Source: CAZGXI01 sp964529715
GTDB taxonomy: Bacteria; Chloroflexota; Anaerolineae; Aggregatilineales; Ch27
NCBI GenBank assembly: GCA_964529715.1
Contig: CAZGXI010000022.1
Span: 24,747-88,746 of the forward strand
Direction: 5' to 3'
DNA length: 64,000 nucleotides
A program made the position numbers and the translations under genes. Numbering within the stretch: the first letter of the stretch is position 1; every line of letters begins with the position of its first letter. Below the pieces are notes generated by a model, which had not been told where the DNA came from, ran no database searches, and saw only the letters and a program-made list of their open reading frames with translations. Of this stretch, positions 53,360-62,088 are shown one piece after another.

Positions 53360-54748
53360 TTACAACTGTCCCACCAATTCGCGGAAGTGCGCGCCGCGCT
53401 CCTCGAAGTCCCGGTAGGCGTCGTAGCTCGTGCCACCTGGTGAAAGCAGCACCACATCTCCCGGCCTGGCGACCCGCGCGGCTGCCATCACCGCCTCTTC
53501 CAACGTGTTCACCGTCTCGATGTGCGCCAAGAACGCGCCCGGTTGCGCTTCCAGCGCAGCGTGCAGTTGGCCCGCGATCATCGGCCCGGCTTCCCCAAAC
53601 GTGATCGCCGTGCGCGCACGCGCCGCCGCCAGCGCCGCCAGGTCTTCCCAGGGCAACTTTTTATCACGTCCGCCCAACAACAGGATCAGTGGCTCGTCGT
53701 AACTACGTAACGCCGCCAGGACACGCTCCGGCGCGGTAGCGATGCTGTCGTTCACCCACGTCACACCATCTTTGCGCCGCACGACTTCCAACCGGTGTGG
53801 AACGCCTGTAAACTCGGCCACTGCGGCACGCATGGCGTCCAGCGAGACACCCACTGTCCCTGTAATGGCGCACGCCGCCAGCACGTTAAGGACGTTATGA
53901 TACCCGCGCAAACGGATGGCATCCCGCCGCAAAACGGAGCAGGTCGCACCGTCTGGGCTGGCCATGCCGCTTAACATCAGGTGATCACCCGCCAGGAAGG
54001 CTCCATCTGCCACTGCCTCCCGCCCACTGAACCAGACCACCCGCCCCGGTGCGAGCGTGTGCAACGACGCGCTGCCCGCATCGTCCCGCCCCAGGATGGC
54101 CGCGCCCTGCGCCCCCTGAAACTGGATCAGACGCGCCTTCGCTGCCGTGTAGGCTTCCATGGTGCCGTGCCGATCCAGATGGTTCGGCGTGATGTTCAAG
54201 ATCGCGCCGTAGCGGGGGCTGGTGATCGTCAATTCAAGTTGAAAACTGCTCAATTCCATCACCACCACGTCCGTTGGCCGGATGGTCGGCAACACGTCCA
54301 GCAGCACCACGCCGATATTGCCGCCGACGTGGGTCACGCGCCCGTCCGCCACACACATGCGCCCGACCAGGGTCGTGGTGGTCGTCTTGCCTGCGCTGCC
54401 GGTGATGCCGATCACGGGCGCAGGACAGCGTTCCAGGAACAACTGCGCGTCGTTGCTGACCGGCACGCCGCGCCGGATCGCTGCCTGGGCCAGTGGCGCG
54501 TCAAGCGAAACGCCACCGGACAGACACACCAGGTCGGCATCGTCGAGCAGGCTGGCAGGATGCTCTCCCAGCACGAACTCGACGCCCGCTGCGCGGTATG
54601 GCGCTAACTGGCCGCCGAACGACTCCTCAGGGCGCCGGTCGGTCACGGTGACGCGCGCGCCGACGGTCGGCAGCCAGCGGGCTAATGCCTGCCCCTGCCG
54701 CGCAAATCCCACCACCACCACCTGTTTGCCTTCGAGTGGATCATGCAT
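53360..54748 (-). CDS. murD: UDP-N-acetylmuramoylalanine--D-glutamate ligase
   Basis: A 462-residue Mur ligase that adds D-Glu. The N-terminal UDP site has VVVVGFARQGQALARWL. The P-loop is GITGSAGKTTTTTLVGR (about 113-129), and ILNITPNHLDRHGTMEAY and VVWVND-like VTWVNDSIATAPERVLAAL follow. The C-terminus VVLLSPGGTSYDAYRDFEERG is characteristic of MurD. It is between mraY and ftsW, with a 137-base gap before ftsW. Confidence 0.97.
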   Translation of the reverse strand: MHDPLEGKQVVVVGFARQGQALARWLPTVGARVTVTDRRPEESFGGQLAPYRAAGVEFVLGEHPASLLDDADLVCLSGGVSLDAPLAQAAIRRGVPVSNDAQLFLERCPAPVIGITGSAGKTTTTTLVGRMCVADGRVTHVGGNIGVVLLDVLPTIRPTDVVVMELSSFQLELTITSPRYGAILNITPNHLDRHGTMEAYTAAKARLIQFQGAQGAAILGRDDAGSASLHTLAPGRVVWFSGREAVADGAFLAGDHLMLSGMASPDGATCSVLRRDAIRLRGYHNVLNVLAACAITGTVGVSLDAMRAAVAEFTGVPHRLEVVRRKDGVTWVNDSIATAPERVLAALRSYDEPLILLLGGRDKKLPWEDLAALAAARARTAITFGEAGPMIAGQLHAALEAQPGAFLAHIETVNTLEEAVMAAARVARPGDVVLLSPGGTSYDAYRDFEERGAHFRELVGQL

Positions 54749-54765
54749 GGTTTAAGCACCCTGTC

Positions 54766-55776
54766 TCACACCAGGGCAAAGGCGATCCCGATCATCACCG
54801 CCAGCAGCCCGACCAGCCAGAATCGCTGCACAACCTGGGTCTCACTCCAGCCAGAAAGCTCAAAATGATGGTGCAGCGGCGCGAGGCGGAACAGCCGCCG
54901 CCCGCCCGTCAGACGGGCGTAAAGCACCTGAAGGATCACGCTGAAGGTTTCCACCACCGGGACGAACGCAATCACCGGCAGGAGCAGCCATTGACCGGTC
55001 ATCAGGGCCACCGTCGCCAGGGTCGCGCCCAGCGCCAGCGATCCCGTGTCGCCCATGATCAGCCTGGCCGGGAGCGCGTTGTACCACAAAAAGGCGAAGA
55101 TCGCCCCGACGATGATGAAACAGAACTGCACCAGGTAAATCTGCCGCTGGAGGTAGGCAATCACGGCATAGGCGGCAAAGGCGCTGGCGACGATGATCCC
55201 AGCCAGGCCGTCCACGCCGTCGGTGATGTTGACCGCGTTGGACATACCGACGATGAAGAACACGGCCACCGGAATCCACAGGGCAGGCGAAACCGACACG
55301 GTAACGCCAAGCAGGGGTATGGTGACGGCATTGGCATACTGGACGTTGCCCAACGACATTACCAACGCTACCCCCACCGCCAGGACGATCTGCGCCGCAA
55401 ACTTGACACGCGGCGAGAGGCCCTCGCCCTTCTCGTGCAGCCCGCGCACGCCCTCCCAATCGTCGATAGCGCCCAGCACGGCAAACCCGGCCAGCACCGA
55501 CAGCGGCAGCAGGATGCTCCTGCCGGTAGCGACGAAGTCCGGGTTCAGCAAGCTGGCGACGTTAAGAGCCAGGGTCAGCAGGATGGCCGGGATCAGGATC
55601 ATCAGCCCGCCAAAAGTCGGCGTGCCGGTCTTGGCCTGGTGATGGCTCAGGCTCTCCCGAATCTGTTTGCCCATCCCCAGGCGCTTGAGCATGGTAATGA
55701 ACGGATCGCCCCAGATGACGGCCAGCATAAATGCCGTGCCGCCCATCGTCAGGGCTACAGGAAGATCACCAGGCAT
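54766..55776 (-). CDS. mraY: Phospho-N-acetylmuramoyl-pentapeptide transferase
   Basis: A 336-residue integral membrane enzyme that makes lipid I from UDP-MurNAc-pentapeptide and undecaprenyl phosphate. TPTFGGLMIL (about 52-61), the NAVNITDGVDGLAGI block (about 180-194, Mg2+ site), FIVVGAIFAFLWYNALPARLIMGDTGSLALG (about 218-250) and the C-terminal FRLAPLHHHFELSGWSETQVVQRFW are all conserved. The start ATG at 55776 has AAAGGA upstream. Confidence 0.97.
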   Translation of the reverse strand: MPGDLPVALTMGGTAFMLAVIWGDPFITMLKRLGMGKQIRESLSHHQAKTGTPTFGGLMILIPAILLTLALNVASLLNPDFVATGRSILLPLSVLAGFAVLGAIDDWEGVRGLHEKGEGLSPRVKFAAQIVLAVGVALVMSLGNVQYANAVTIPLLGVTVSVSPALWIPVAVFFIVGMSNAVNITDGVDGLAGIIVASAFAAYAVIAYLQRQIYLVQFCFIIVGAIFAFLWYNALPARLIMGDTGSLALGATLATVALMTGQWLLLPVIAFVPVVETFSVILQVLYARLTGGRRLFRLAPLHHHFELSGWSETQVVQRFWLVGLLAVMIGIAFALV

Positions 55777-55808
55777 TACATATCCTTTCGCGTGTGGTGT
55801 CTTTGCGC

Positions 55809-57539
55809 CTATGGGTTCATCATCCCGATCTGCCCGCCGCGCGCAGCCAGTTCGTAACGCTCTGCGTCCGGTGGGATTTGCAGCAAAATCACCAGCCGCT
55901 CAGCCAACCGGGCAAAGGCGGGCGCCGCCGTCATGCTGCCCCATTCGCTGGCCGTCGGACGATCCAGCTTGATCAAGATTATCACCTGGGGATCATCGGC
56001 AGGCAGAAAGCCGATAAAACTGGCAATTGTCGCGCCCTGCTCGTAACCGTCCGGCGAGGGAATCTGCGCCGTACCCGACTTGCCCGCGACAGTGTAGCCG
56101 GGCACCTGCGCGCGATCCACGCCATACTGCACCACCTGGACCAGCATGTCGCGCACCATGCGCGCCGTCTCCGCCGAGATAGGACGTCCAATCGGCGAGG
56201 GCCGCGTCGTGTGGATCGTCTCGCCATCGATGATCTGGTGGACCACATGCGGCTGCATCATCAGGCCGCCGTTGGCAATGGCGCTGACAGCCACCAGCAG
56301 TTGCAGTGGCGTCACCGCCAATCCTTGCCCGAAGCTGTTGGTACAGAGGGTACTCTCCTGCCAGCCGGGATCGCCCGGCATAAGCAACGTCCCCGAAGCC
56401 TCGCCCTCCAGGTCTACCAGCGTCGGCTGGCCGATGCCGAACTCCACAATACGCCGGTAGAAACGCTCCGGCCCCATGCTCATCACGACGGTCGTCGTGC
56501 CGACATTCAAGGACTGCACCAATACCTGCGTCATGTCGATCAGGCCGTGTGCAGCGTTATCCCAGTTGTTGATTGTGACACCGCCACAGGCGATGCTGGC
56601 CTGATCGTTGTAGGTACTACCGGGCAGCACAACGCCCTCCTCAATGGCTGCCGCCATCGTCAGGATTTTGAAGACCGACCCCGGCTCGTATTGCTCGCTA
56701 ATGGCCGGGTTGATCAGAGCATTTTCGTCCACCGTCTCATAGTAGGTGTTGGGGTCAAAGGATGGGTAGCTCGCCATCGCCAGAATTTCGCCGTTGCGCG
56801 GGTTCATGATGATGATCGTGCCCCGCTGCGCCCCGTATTCCTGGATGGCGTGCTGAAGCTCCGACTCGGCTAAAAACTGCACATCGCGGTCGATGGTCAG
56901 GACCAGGTCACGGCCCCGCCCCGCCGTAACCTGTAAAGACACTTCCAGGGGCACTGCGCTCTCCTCACTGACCCGACTTTGCCCGGCCAGGTCGCGCTGA
57001 TAGGCCCCTTCTACGCCGTAGTAGCCCTGACCATCGGAGGCGACGAAACCGATCACCTGGGCACCTAACATCTGCTGCGGGTAGGCTCGCCGGGGGATAG
57101 GCGTGATCTCCACGCCGGTGATGTCCAGGTCCTCGACCGCCTGCCCAATCGCCGCACTCACCGGACGGGCCAGCAAAGCCCAACTCCGGTCAGAAGTCAA
57201 CAGGTTGTAGATTGCCAGTTCGTCCGCGTTCAAAACGACGGCCAGATCGCGCGCGGCCTGCGCAGGGTCGGTGATCAACGGCGGGTTAACGCCGATCTCG
57301 TATTCCAGCGTGTTCACTGCCAGCAGTTCGCCGTCCCGGTCATAAATCTGCCCGCGCGTGGGCTGGTATTCCCGCACCCGGACATAGGCCCGACTAGCCT
57401 GGCGTTGGAAGTAATCCACCACCTCCGGGTCCATCTGGAACTGGATCATCACCAGGCGCGCCAGCAGCAACACACTGAGCACGATCAGCGCCCCGGCGAT
57501 CAACGTTAGCCGTCGGGCAAACACATCTTGCATACTCAT
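55809..57539 (-). CDS. ftsI: Class B penicillin-binding protein (FtsI/PBP3-like)
   Basis: A 576-residue septal transpeptidase. The membrane anchor is at about 12-32, followed by the pedestal with YQPTRGQIYDRDGELLAVN. The transpeptidase motifs are S288-V-F-K291 (nucleophile), S343-L-N345 and K487-S-G-T. There is no PASTA domain. It cross-links septal peptidoglycan with FtsW. The start MSMQDV at 57539 overlaps the stop of the FtsL-like gene as ATGA; the frame is open upstream but within that gene. Confidence 0.95.
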   Translation of the reverse strand: MSMQDVFARRLTLIAGALIVLSVLLLARLVMIQFQMDPEVVDYFQRQASRAYVRVREYQPTRGQIYDRDGELLAVNTLEYEIGVNPPLITDPAQAARDLAVVLNADELAIYNLLTSDRSWALLARPVSAAIGQAVEDLDITGVEITPIPRRAYPQQMLGAQVIGFVASDGQGYYGVEGAYQRDLAGQSRVSEESAVPLEVSLQVTAGRGRDLVLTIDRDVQFLAESELQHAIQEYGAQRGTIIIMNPRNGEILAMASYPSFDPNTYYETVDENALINPAISEQYEPGSVFKILTMAAAIEEGVVLPGSTYNDQASIACGGVTINNWDNAAHGLIDMTQVLVQSLNVGTTTVVMSMGPERFYRRIVEFGIGQPTLVDLEGEASGTLLMPGDPGWQESTLCTNSFGQGLAVTPLQLLVAVSAIANGGLMMQPHVVHQIIDGETIHTTRPSPIGRPISAETARMVRDMLVQVVQYGVDRAQVPGYTVAGKSGTAQIPSPDGYEQGATIASFIGFLPADDPQVIILIKLDRPTASEWGSMTAAPAFARLAERLVILLQIPPDAERYELAARGGQIGMMNP

Positions 57540-58054
57540 GGCAGCCCTTGCTCCACTGGCCCTCCCGCCGACTCTCCCCCGGCCCAATCTTCAAACTGCT
57601 GGACCAGGGCTTCCCACTGACGCTGCAACCAGCCCGACAGCGTTTCGTCGTAAGCGGGCAGCGTATCGTCTGCCTGCAACGGCGCGACACTCTCCGGGCG
57701 CTGCGGCACATAGCCTTCGACCACCAGGTATTCGATCTGGGTACGCTCTGCCAGGGTGAAACCCAGCTCGGTCGCCCGCGTAATCAGGCGCGGCACGCTG
57801 CGCAGCACGGCAATTTCGGCACGAAGCTGTTCGTTCTCACGCTCTAGGCGCGCCCGACGCGCCACCAGCTCTTCTAACTGGCGGTTTGTCGTGACCGTCA
57901 TGGTAGCTTGCGCCAAGTACAACGCGCCAATGATGATCGCCACGATCAACGCCAGGGCTGCAACCGCCGCCGCCTGTCCCTGCTGTCGCCAGGGGGCGGC
58001 CCGCAGCGCGTGTTGAATCCACTGAGGACGTTGTGGTTTTTCCCTTTGCGCCAC
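57536..58054 (-). CDS. ftsL: FtsL/DivIC-like division protein
   Basis: A 172-residue bitopic protein: a basic cytoplasmic start, one transmembrane helix (about 28-50), then a coiled coil rich in Arg, Glu and Leu (LEELVARRARLERENEQLRAEI, 60-95 in part) and VPRLITRATELGFTLAE. The position between rsmH and ftsI is that of ftsL. The start is uncertain: GTG at 58054 is preferred for a GGAG 10 bases upstream. Its C-terminal 50 residues are acidic and Trp-rich, longer than in E. coli FtsL. Confidence 0.75.
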   Translation of the reverse strand: MAQREKPQRPQWIQHALRAAPWRQQGQAAAVAALALIVAIIIGALYLAQATMTVTTNRQLEELVARRARLERENEQLRAEIAVLRSVPRLITRATELGFTLAERTQIEYLVVEGYVPQRPESVAPLQADDTLPAYDETLSGWLQRQWEALVQQFEDWAGGESAGGPVEQGLP

Positions 58055-58131
58055 GCTGACTTCGCTCCATTGCCCGGCTAGCCGGCTGCCTACTATCCAC
58101 AACTTCCGGCAACTGCCGCCGGAATGCTATT

Positions 58132-59049
58132 TTACAGCTTTTCCACCGCACGCAACCTGGCGCTGCGACTGCGCGGATTGGCCGCGATCTCGGTGGCGCT
58201 CACCGTCACCGGCTTGCGCGTGATCGGGCGCACGCTGGCGCGATGTCCACAGGTACACACCGGCTGTCCCGCTGGGCAGAGGCAGGCGGTGCTTTCCCGC
58301 TTGAAGAACTGCTTAACAATGCGATCCTCCAGGCTGTGAAAGCTGATCACCGCCAGGCGACCGCCCGGCCTCAGCAACGCCACCGCCTGCGGCAGCACCC
58401 GCTCCAACACGCCGAGTTCGTCGTTGACAGCAATGCGCAATGCCTGAAACGTGCGCGTGGCCGGATGAATTTTTTCTTTCCGGGGGCGGCTGCCGGCGAT
58501 GGCCTGGGCCAGTTCCACTGTTCGAGAAAAAGGCCGCCCCTGCACAATGCGGCGCGCAATGCGGCGGCTATCCACGTCTTCGCCATAGCGCCAGATCAAA
58601 TCGGCCAATTCGTCTTCATCGAGGGTGTTCACCAGGTCCGCCGCCGTCGGGCCACCGCCAGTGGCATCCATACGCATATCCAGTGGGCCATCGCGCAGAA
58701 ACGAGAACCCCCGCGCCGGATCGTCCAGGTGCATCGATGACACGCCCAGGTCCATCAGGATAGCGTCCGCCGCTGCAATACCCGCCGTCGCAGCCACTTC
58801 GGACAGGCGATCAAAGCAGGCATGAACCAGGGTCACGCGCGGACCGAACTCCGCCAACCGCTCCCGTGCCAGGGCCAGCGCCGCTGCGTCCTGATCGATA
58901 CCCAGCAGCCGCCCCTGAGGGCCAGCTGCCGCGAGCATCGCCGCCGCGTGACCACCCGCGCCGACCGTCGCATCGACGATGATCGCGCCGGGGTGGATAT
59001 TCACGGCATCCAAAACGGCGTCCAGCAGTACCGGAACATGCGGCTGCAT
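58132..59049 (-). CDS. rsmH: 16S rRNA (cytosine-1402-N4)-methyltransferase
   Basis: A 305-residue SAM-dependent enzyme. It begins with HVPVLLDAVLDAVNIHPGAIIVDATVGAGGHAAAML (SAM-binding DATVGAGGH at about 26-34). DLGVSSMHLDDPARGFSF, PLDMRMD, the GRPFSRTVELAQAI region, TRTFQALRIAVNDEL and LAVISFHSLEDRIVKQFF are conserved. It methylates C1402 in the ribosomal P site. It starts the dcw cluster; no mraZ is upstream. Confidence 0.97.
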   Translation of the reverse strand: MQPHVPVLLDAVLDAVNIHPGAIIVDATVGAGGHAAAMLAAAGPQGRLLGIDQDAAALALARERLAEFGPRVTLVHACFDRLSEVAATAGIAAADAILMDLGVSSMHLDDPARGFSFLRDGPLDMRMDATGGGPTAADLVNTLDEDELADLIWRYGEDVDSRRIARRIVQGRPFSRTVELAQAIAGSRPRKEKIHPATRTFQALRIAVNDELGVLERVLPQAVALLRPGGRLAVISFHSLEDRIVKQFFKRESTACLCPAGQPVCTCGHRASVRPITRKPVTVSATEIAANPRSRSARLRAVEKL

Positions 59050-59179
59050 CCCACAACCCCTTTCACTTTACCAGACTGATGATATACATTCTGCGTGACC
59101 TTTGCGATCTCTGGGGTAAAAGGGATGAAAGGCTTCTCACGCCCACCCAGACATGAATGGACGAACAGAGGATTCTTCC

Positions 59180-60655
59180 ATGAAACCTGCCGCCAAAACC
59201 CGCGCTGTGCTGGCGTTCGGCGTGGCCCTGCTGCTGGCCTTCTGGATCACGCGGCTGCTGGCCGTCGATGCCTTTCCGCCGTTCATCGACGAGATGCTGC
59301 ACATCCACGTCAGTGAGCGCGCCGCCCAACAAAGCGTGTTCGTCCAGGCCGACCTGGGCCGCCTGCTGACGATCTGGTGGCACATGATCTTTCGCTCCTA
59401 CGCCGCCGCGCCGATCTGGATTGCCCGCGCGGCGACGGTGCTGGCCGTGCTGCCGGGAGTCGCCGCCGCCATTGGACTGGGCAGGCTGGCCGCCGGCGGG
59501 TGGGGCGCACTGCTGGCAGGGCTGCTTTATCTGTTTAGCGCGTATCACCAGTTTTACGAGCGGTTAGCTTTGGCCGATCCACTATCCGGCGCGGCGCTGT
59601 CGCTGGCGCTGTACTTCGCCTATCGACTGGCGCGCCGGGCGAACCTGCGGGATGCAGCAGCGGTAGGAGTCATGCTGTACATCGCATTCCTGGCGAAAGT
59701 CACCGCCCTGCCCTACCTGGGAATCCCATTGGCGGCGGCGCTGACCCTGCGCCCGGCGGGCCGGACGTGGCGGAAACAGGGGCGCTGGCTGGCCGTCGCG
59801 CTGATTATCCCTATCGTCCTGATCAGCGTGACGGTCGTCGGGTTGCGCCTGCGCGAATATGATCTGCTGACCAATTCGCTCGGCTATGCGTTGAGCAATC
59901 GCGGTCCGGTCGAGGCAGGCGAAGTGTTCTCCCTCTCGCGCATCGCCGGTAATATCGCCCGCACCTTCGACGTGCTGGCAGGCTATACCGGAGTTGCGGC
60001 GACGATCCTGCTGCTGATCGCCGTGATCGTTCTGGCGATCCGCCGCCATCTGTATCTGCCACTGTGCCTGCTGGCCCCGCTGGTGCTAGTCTGGCTCAGT
60101 CGCCCGCAGACGTCGCGCTACCTGCTCGTGCCGATGACGATCCTGCTACTGTGCGGCGCGGCCATGTTAGCCAACGCCGTTCGCCGCCGGGGACGGGTTG
60201 CCCAATTTGCGGCGCTCGGCCTTGTGCTCGTGTGGGGGGCAGCGCAATGGCTGCCCTTCGCCTGGACCGCCGCCCGTGCGCCGCTGGACATCCCTCTGCC
60301 GCCGGGCGATTACGAGGAATATGTGCTGTCAGACGCCGCCGGGTTTGGCCTGGCCGAGGCGCGCGATTACTTACGTTCCCTTGCCCCGCGTGAGGTGCTC
60401 GGCCTGCTGTCGAACTGCCAGGGCTTACGCTACCTATCCTGGCAGGATTTCCCCGTGACATGCCAGCGCATCAGCCCCAACGGCGAAGACATTTCCGCGC
60501 TGGCGGCCCTGATGGATCAGCGTCGCGCAGCAGGCGTCTATGTGGTGCTGGAAAACTCACCCTACGTGCCCGCCACTGCGCCGGGGCGGCTGCTCACCGT
60601 GATTGAGCGCCCCGGCGGGCGGGCCAACCTGGCGATTTACGACCTTGCACCTTGA
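59180..60655 (+). CDS. GT-C type membrane glycosyltransferase (ArnT/PMT-like)
   Basis: A 491-residue polytopic protein with 11-12 predicted transmembrane helices. The first extracytoplasmic loop has FPPFIDEMLHIHVSE, where an acidic residue pair is the usual GT-C catalytic motif. SAYHQFYERLALADPLSGAALSLALYFAYRLAR matches the dolichol-phosphate-mannose type (GT39/GT83) pattern. The start at 59180 has AGAGGA 7 bases upstream. These enzymes use polyprenyl-linked sugars to glycosylate lipids or surface proteins. It converges on the CAP gene, with a 6-base gap. Confidence 0.8.
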   Translation: MKPAAKTRAVLAFGVALLLAFWITRLLAVDAFPPFIDEMLHIHVSERAAQQSVFVQADLGRLLTIWWHMIFRSYAAAPIWIARAATVLAVLPGVAAAIGLGRLAAGGWGALLAGLLYLFSAYHQFYERLALADPLSGAALSLALYFAYRLARRANLRDAAAVGVMLYIAFLAKVTALPYLGIPLAAALTLRPAGRTWRKQGRWLAVALIIPIVLISVTVVGLRLREYDLLTNSLGYALSNRGPVEAGEVFSLSRIAGNIARTFDVLAGYTGVAATILLLIAVIVLAIRRHLYLPLCLLAPLVLVWLSRPQTSRYLLVPMTILLLCGAAMLANAVRRRGRVAQFAALGLVLVWGAAQWLPFAWTAARAPLDIPLPPGDYEEYVLSDAAGFGLAEARDYLRSLAPREVLGLLSNCQGLRYLSWQDFPVTCQRISPNGEDISALAALMDQRRAAGVYVVLENSPYVPATAPGRLLTVIERPGGRANLAIYDLAP

Positions 60656-60661
60656 GCCGGT

Positions 60662-61945
60662 TTATTGTCCGGGCAGATCAACGGTGCACTGCCCCGCCCC
60701 GGCAAGACAGGTCACCAGCAGCGCGCCGTACTGCCGCACCTCGAAATCGCAATCCGTCCAGACCTGCTCCTCCGGTCGCGCCGTGATCCAAGCATCGCGG
60801 GAGGCGCAGGCAGGCGGGTCGCTCGCGCCAAACGGCCAGGTTTGTAGACAGTGCCCCGCTGGGAAGGCGTCGAGCGACGAGTATAAATACTCGGTGTCCC
60901 AACGCTCAACGTCCAGCAACATACCGCCGCAGGCCAACTGCAAGCCGTTCAGGTTCAGCAGGTGGGACGAGGCATTGATCAGGGACAGCGCGTGATCGTC
61001 GTAGATGAGCAGCACGTCCGCTGCGGGCGCATCCGTCGGTGGAACGGGAGGCGCAGACACATCCGTCGGCGGAGTTACGGTGGGTATATCCGTCGGCTGA
61101 ACGGTCGGCATCCGCACACCAACTTCATCAGTCGCCTCGGAAGTCGCCGTAGGCGGCGCAAATCCCGGCAGCAGGGCGACATCTACCGTCGGATCGACAA
61201 CGGTTGGCAGCACCCTCATGCCGTCGAAATACTCCACCGTGAACGGTTCCCCCGGCAGATACGGCAGCGTCAGGATACGCTGCCAGCGTGTCCAATCGAC
61301 CAGAACGTTTCCGCGCGCATCGAGCACCCGCACCTGGGTTACGGCCCGGATGCAGTCATGGCAGTTGCCTGCACCCCAGTACCGCTCATCAGATAGATAG
61401 AGCGTCGTGCCATTGCCGGGATCGATCAGGGCAGGCAACACGTTGGGCCGCCCGGCCAGCACCGCGATATAGAGATAGTATCCGGGGCTGCGCTCAACCG
61501 CCGCAACGCCGATCTCGCGGTAGGCGTTGTTGAGGGCCGCGTGCAGGTGATCCGGCGATGTTTGCCAGAATGTGATCACTTCCCCGGTGCTGTGGCGTGC
61601 ACAGGCGATCTCGCTCAGGGCGATGCGGTCACGCGCGCCATAGGTGGGCCAGTTGAATTCTGCCCACTGCGCGCGCTCTGCCGGATGCTCCCCCTGCCTG
61701 CCCAGGTGAATCGCCGGACCGTCCGGGATCAGCGACAGCGAAACCAGATATTCCGCCTGGTACATCGCCAGCGCGTCCAGGGTCGGGTTCGGGCGCAGCG
61801 GCCAGAGTCCCTCCCGGATTCGCCAGGCGTTGATCCGTGCAATCGCTTCCCGCGCCAGGTCGGCGTTCTGTTGAGCCAGCGCCGGCGGCGCGACGGATAC
61901 CAAAAGCGCGAAGGTAAAGACAATAAGAAGCAGTCGGCGGCACAT
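60662..61945 (-). CDS. Secreted CAP-domain protein with a C-terminal LTD-like domain (copy 1)
   Basis: A 427-residue exported protein. A signal peptide (1-25, ending APPALA) precedes a CAP/SCP-like domain (about 30-190) with REAIARINAWRIREGLWPLRPNPTLDALA and AIHLGRQ (the His of the CAP cavity), SEIA and LNNAYREIGVA. A beta-rich part and a Pro/Thr linker (about 255-305) lead to a C-terminal domain of about 105 residues with VLLIYDDHALSLINASSHLLNLNGLQL, resembling LTD or another beta domain. There are seven or more cysteines. Its paralogue is next to it. Confidence 0.82.
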   Translation of the reverse strand: MCRRLLLIVFTFALLVSVAPPALAQQNADLAREAIARINAWRIREGLWPLRPNPTLDALAMYQAEYLVSLSLIPDGPAIHLGRQGEHPAERAQWAEFNWPTYGARDRIALSEIACARHSTGEVITFWQTSPDHLHAALNNAYREIGVAAVERSPGYYLYIAVLAGRPNVLPALIDPGNGTTLYLSDERYWGAGNCHDCIRAVTQVRVLDARGNVLVDWTRWQRILTLPYLPGEPFTVEYFDGMRVLPTVVDPTVDVALLPGFAPPTATSEATDEVGVRMPTVQPTDIPTVTPPTDVSAPPVPPTDAPAADVLLIYDDHALSLINASSHLLNLNGLQLACGGMLLDVERWDTEYLYSSLDAFPAGHCLQTWPFGASDPPACASRDAWITARPEEQVWTDCDFEVRQYGALLVTCLAGAGQCTVDLPGQ

Positions 61946-62019
61946 CGCATCCCCCCTAGTGCTAGATGCGCGATCCAACTGCTTCTATCCTACGCTTAAT
62001 TGCGTTTCGATTCAATCCC

Positions 62020-62055
62020 TGGCAGGGACACGACCTATCTGATCGATCCCTGCCA
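62020..62055. repeat. Hairpin between the two CAP genes
   Basis: TGGCAGGGA and TCCCTGCCA form a perfect 9-bp stem with an 18-base loop, 33 bases after the stop of the second copy. No T-tract follows on the minus strand, so its terminator role is doubtful. Confidence 0.45.
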
Positions 62056-62088
62056 AAGCCAACCTGCCCCCAAATTGGGACGCGCCCG

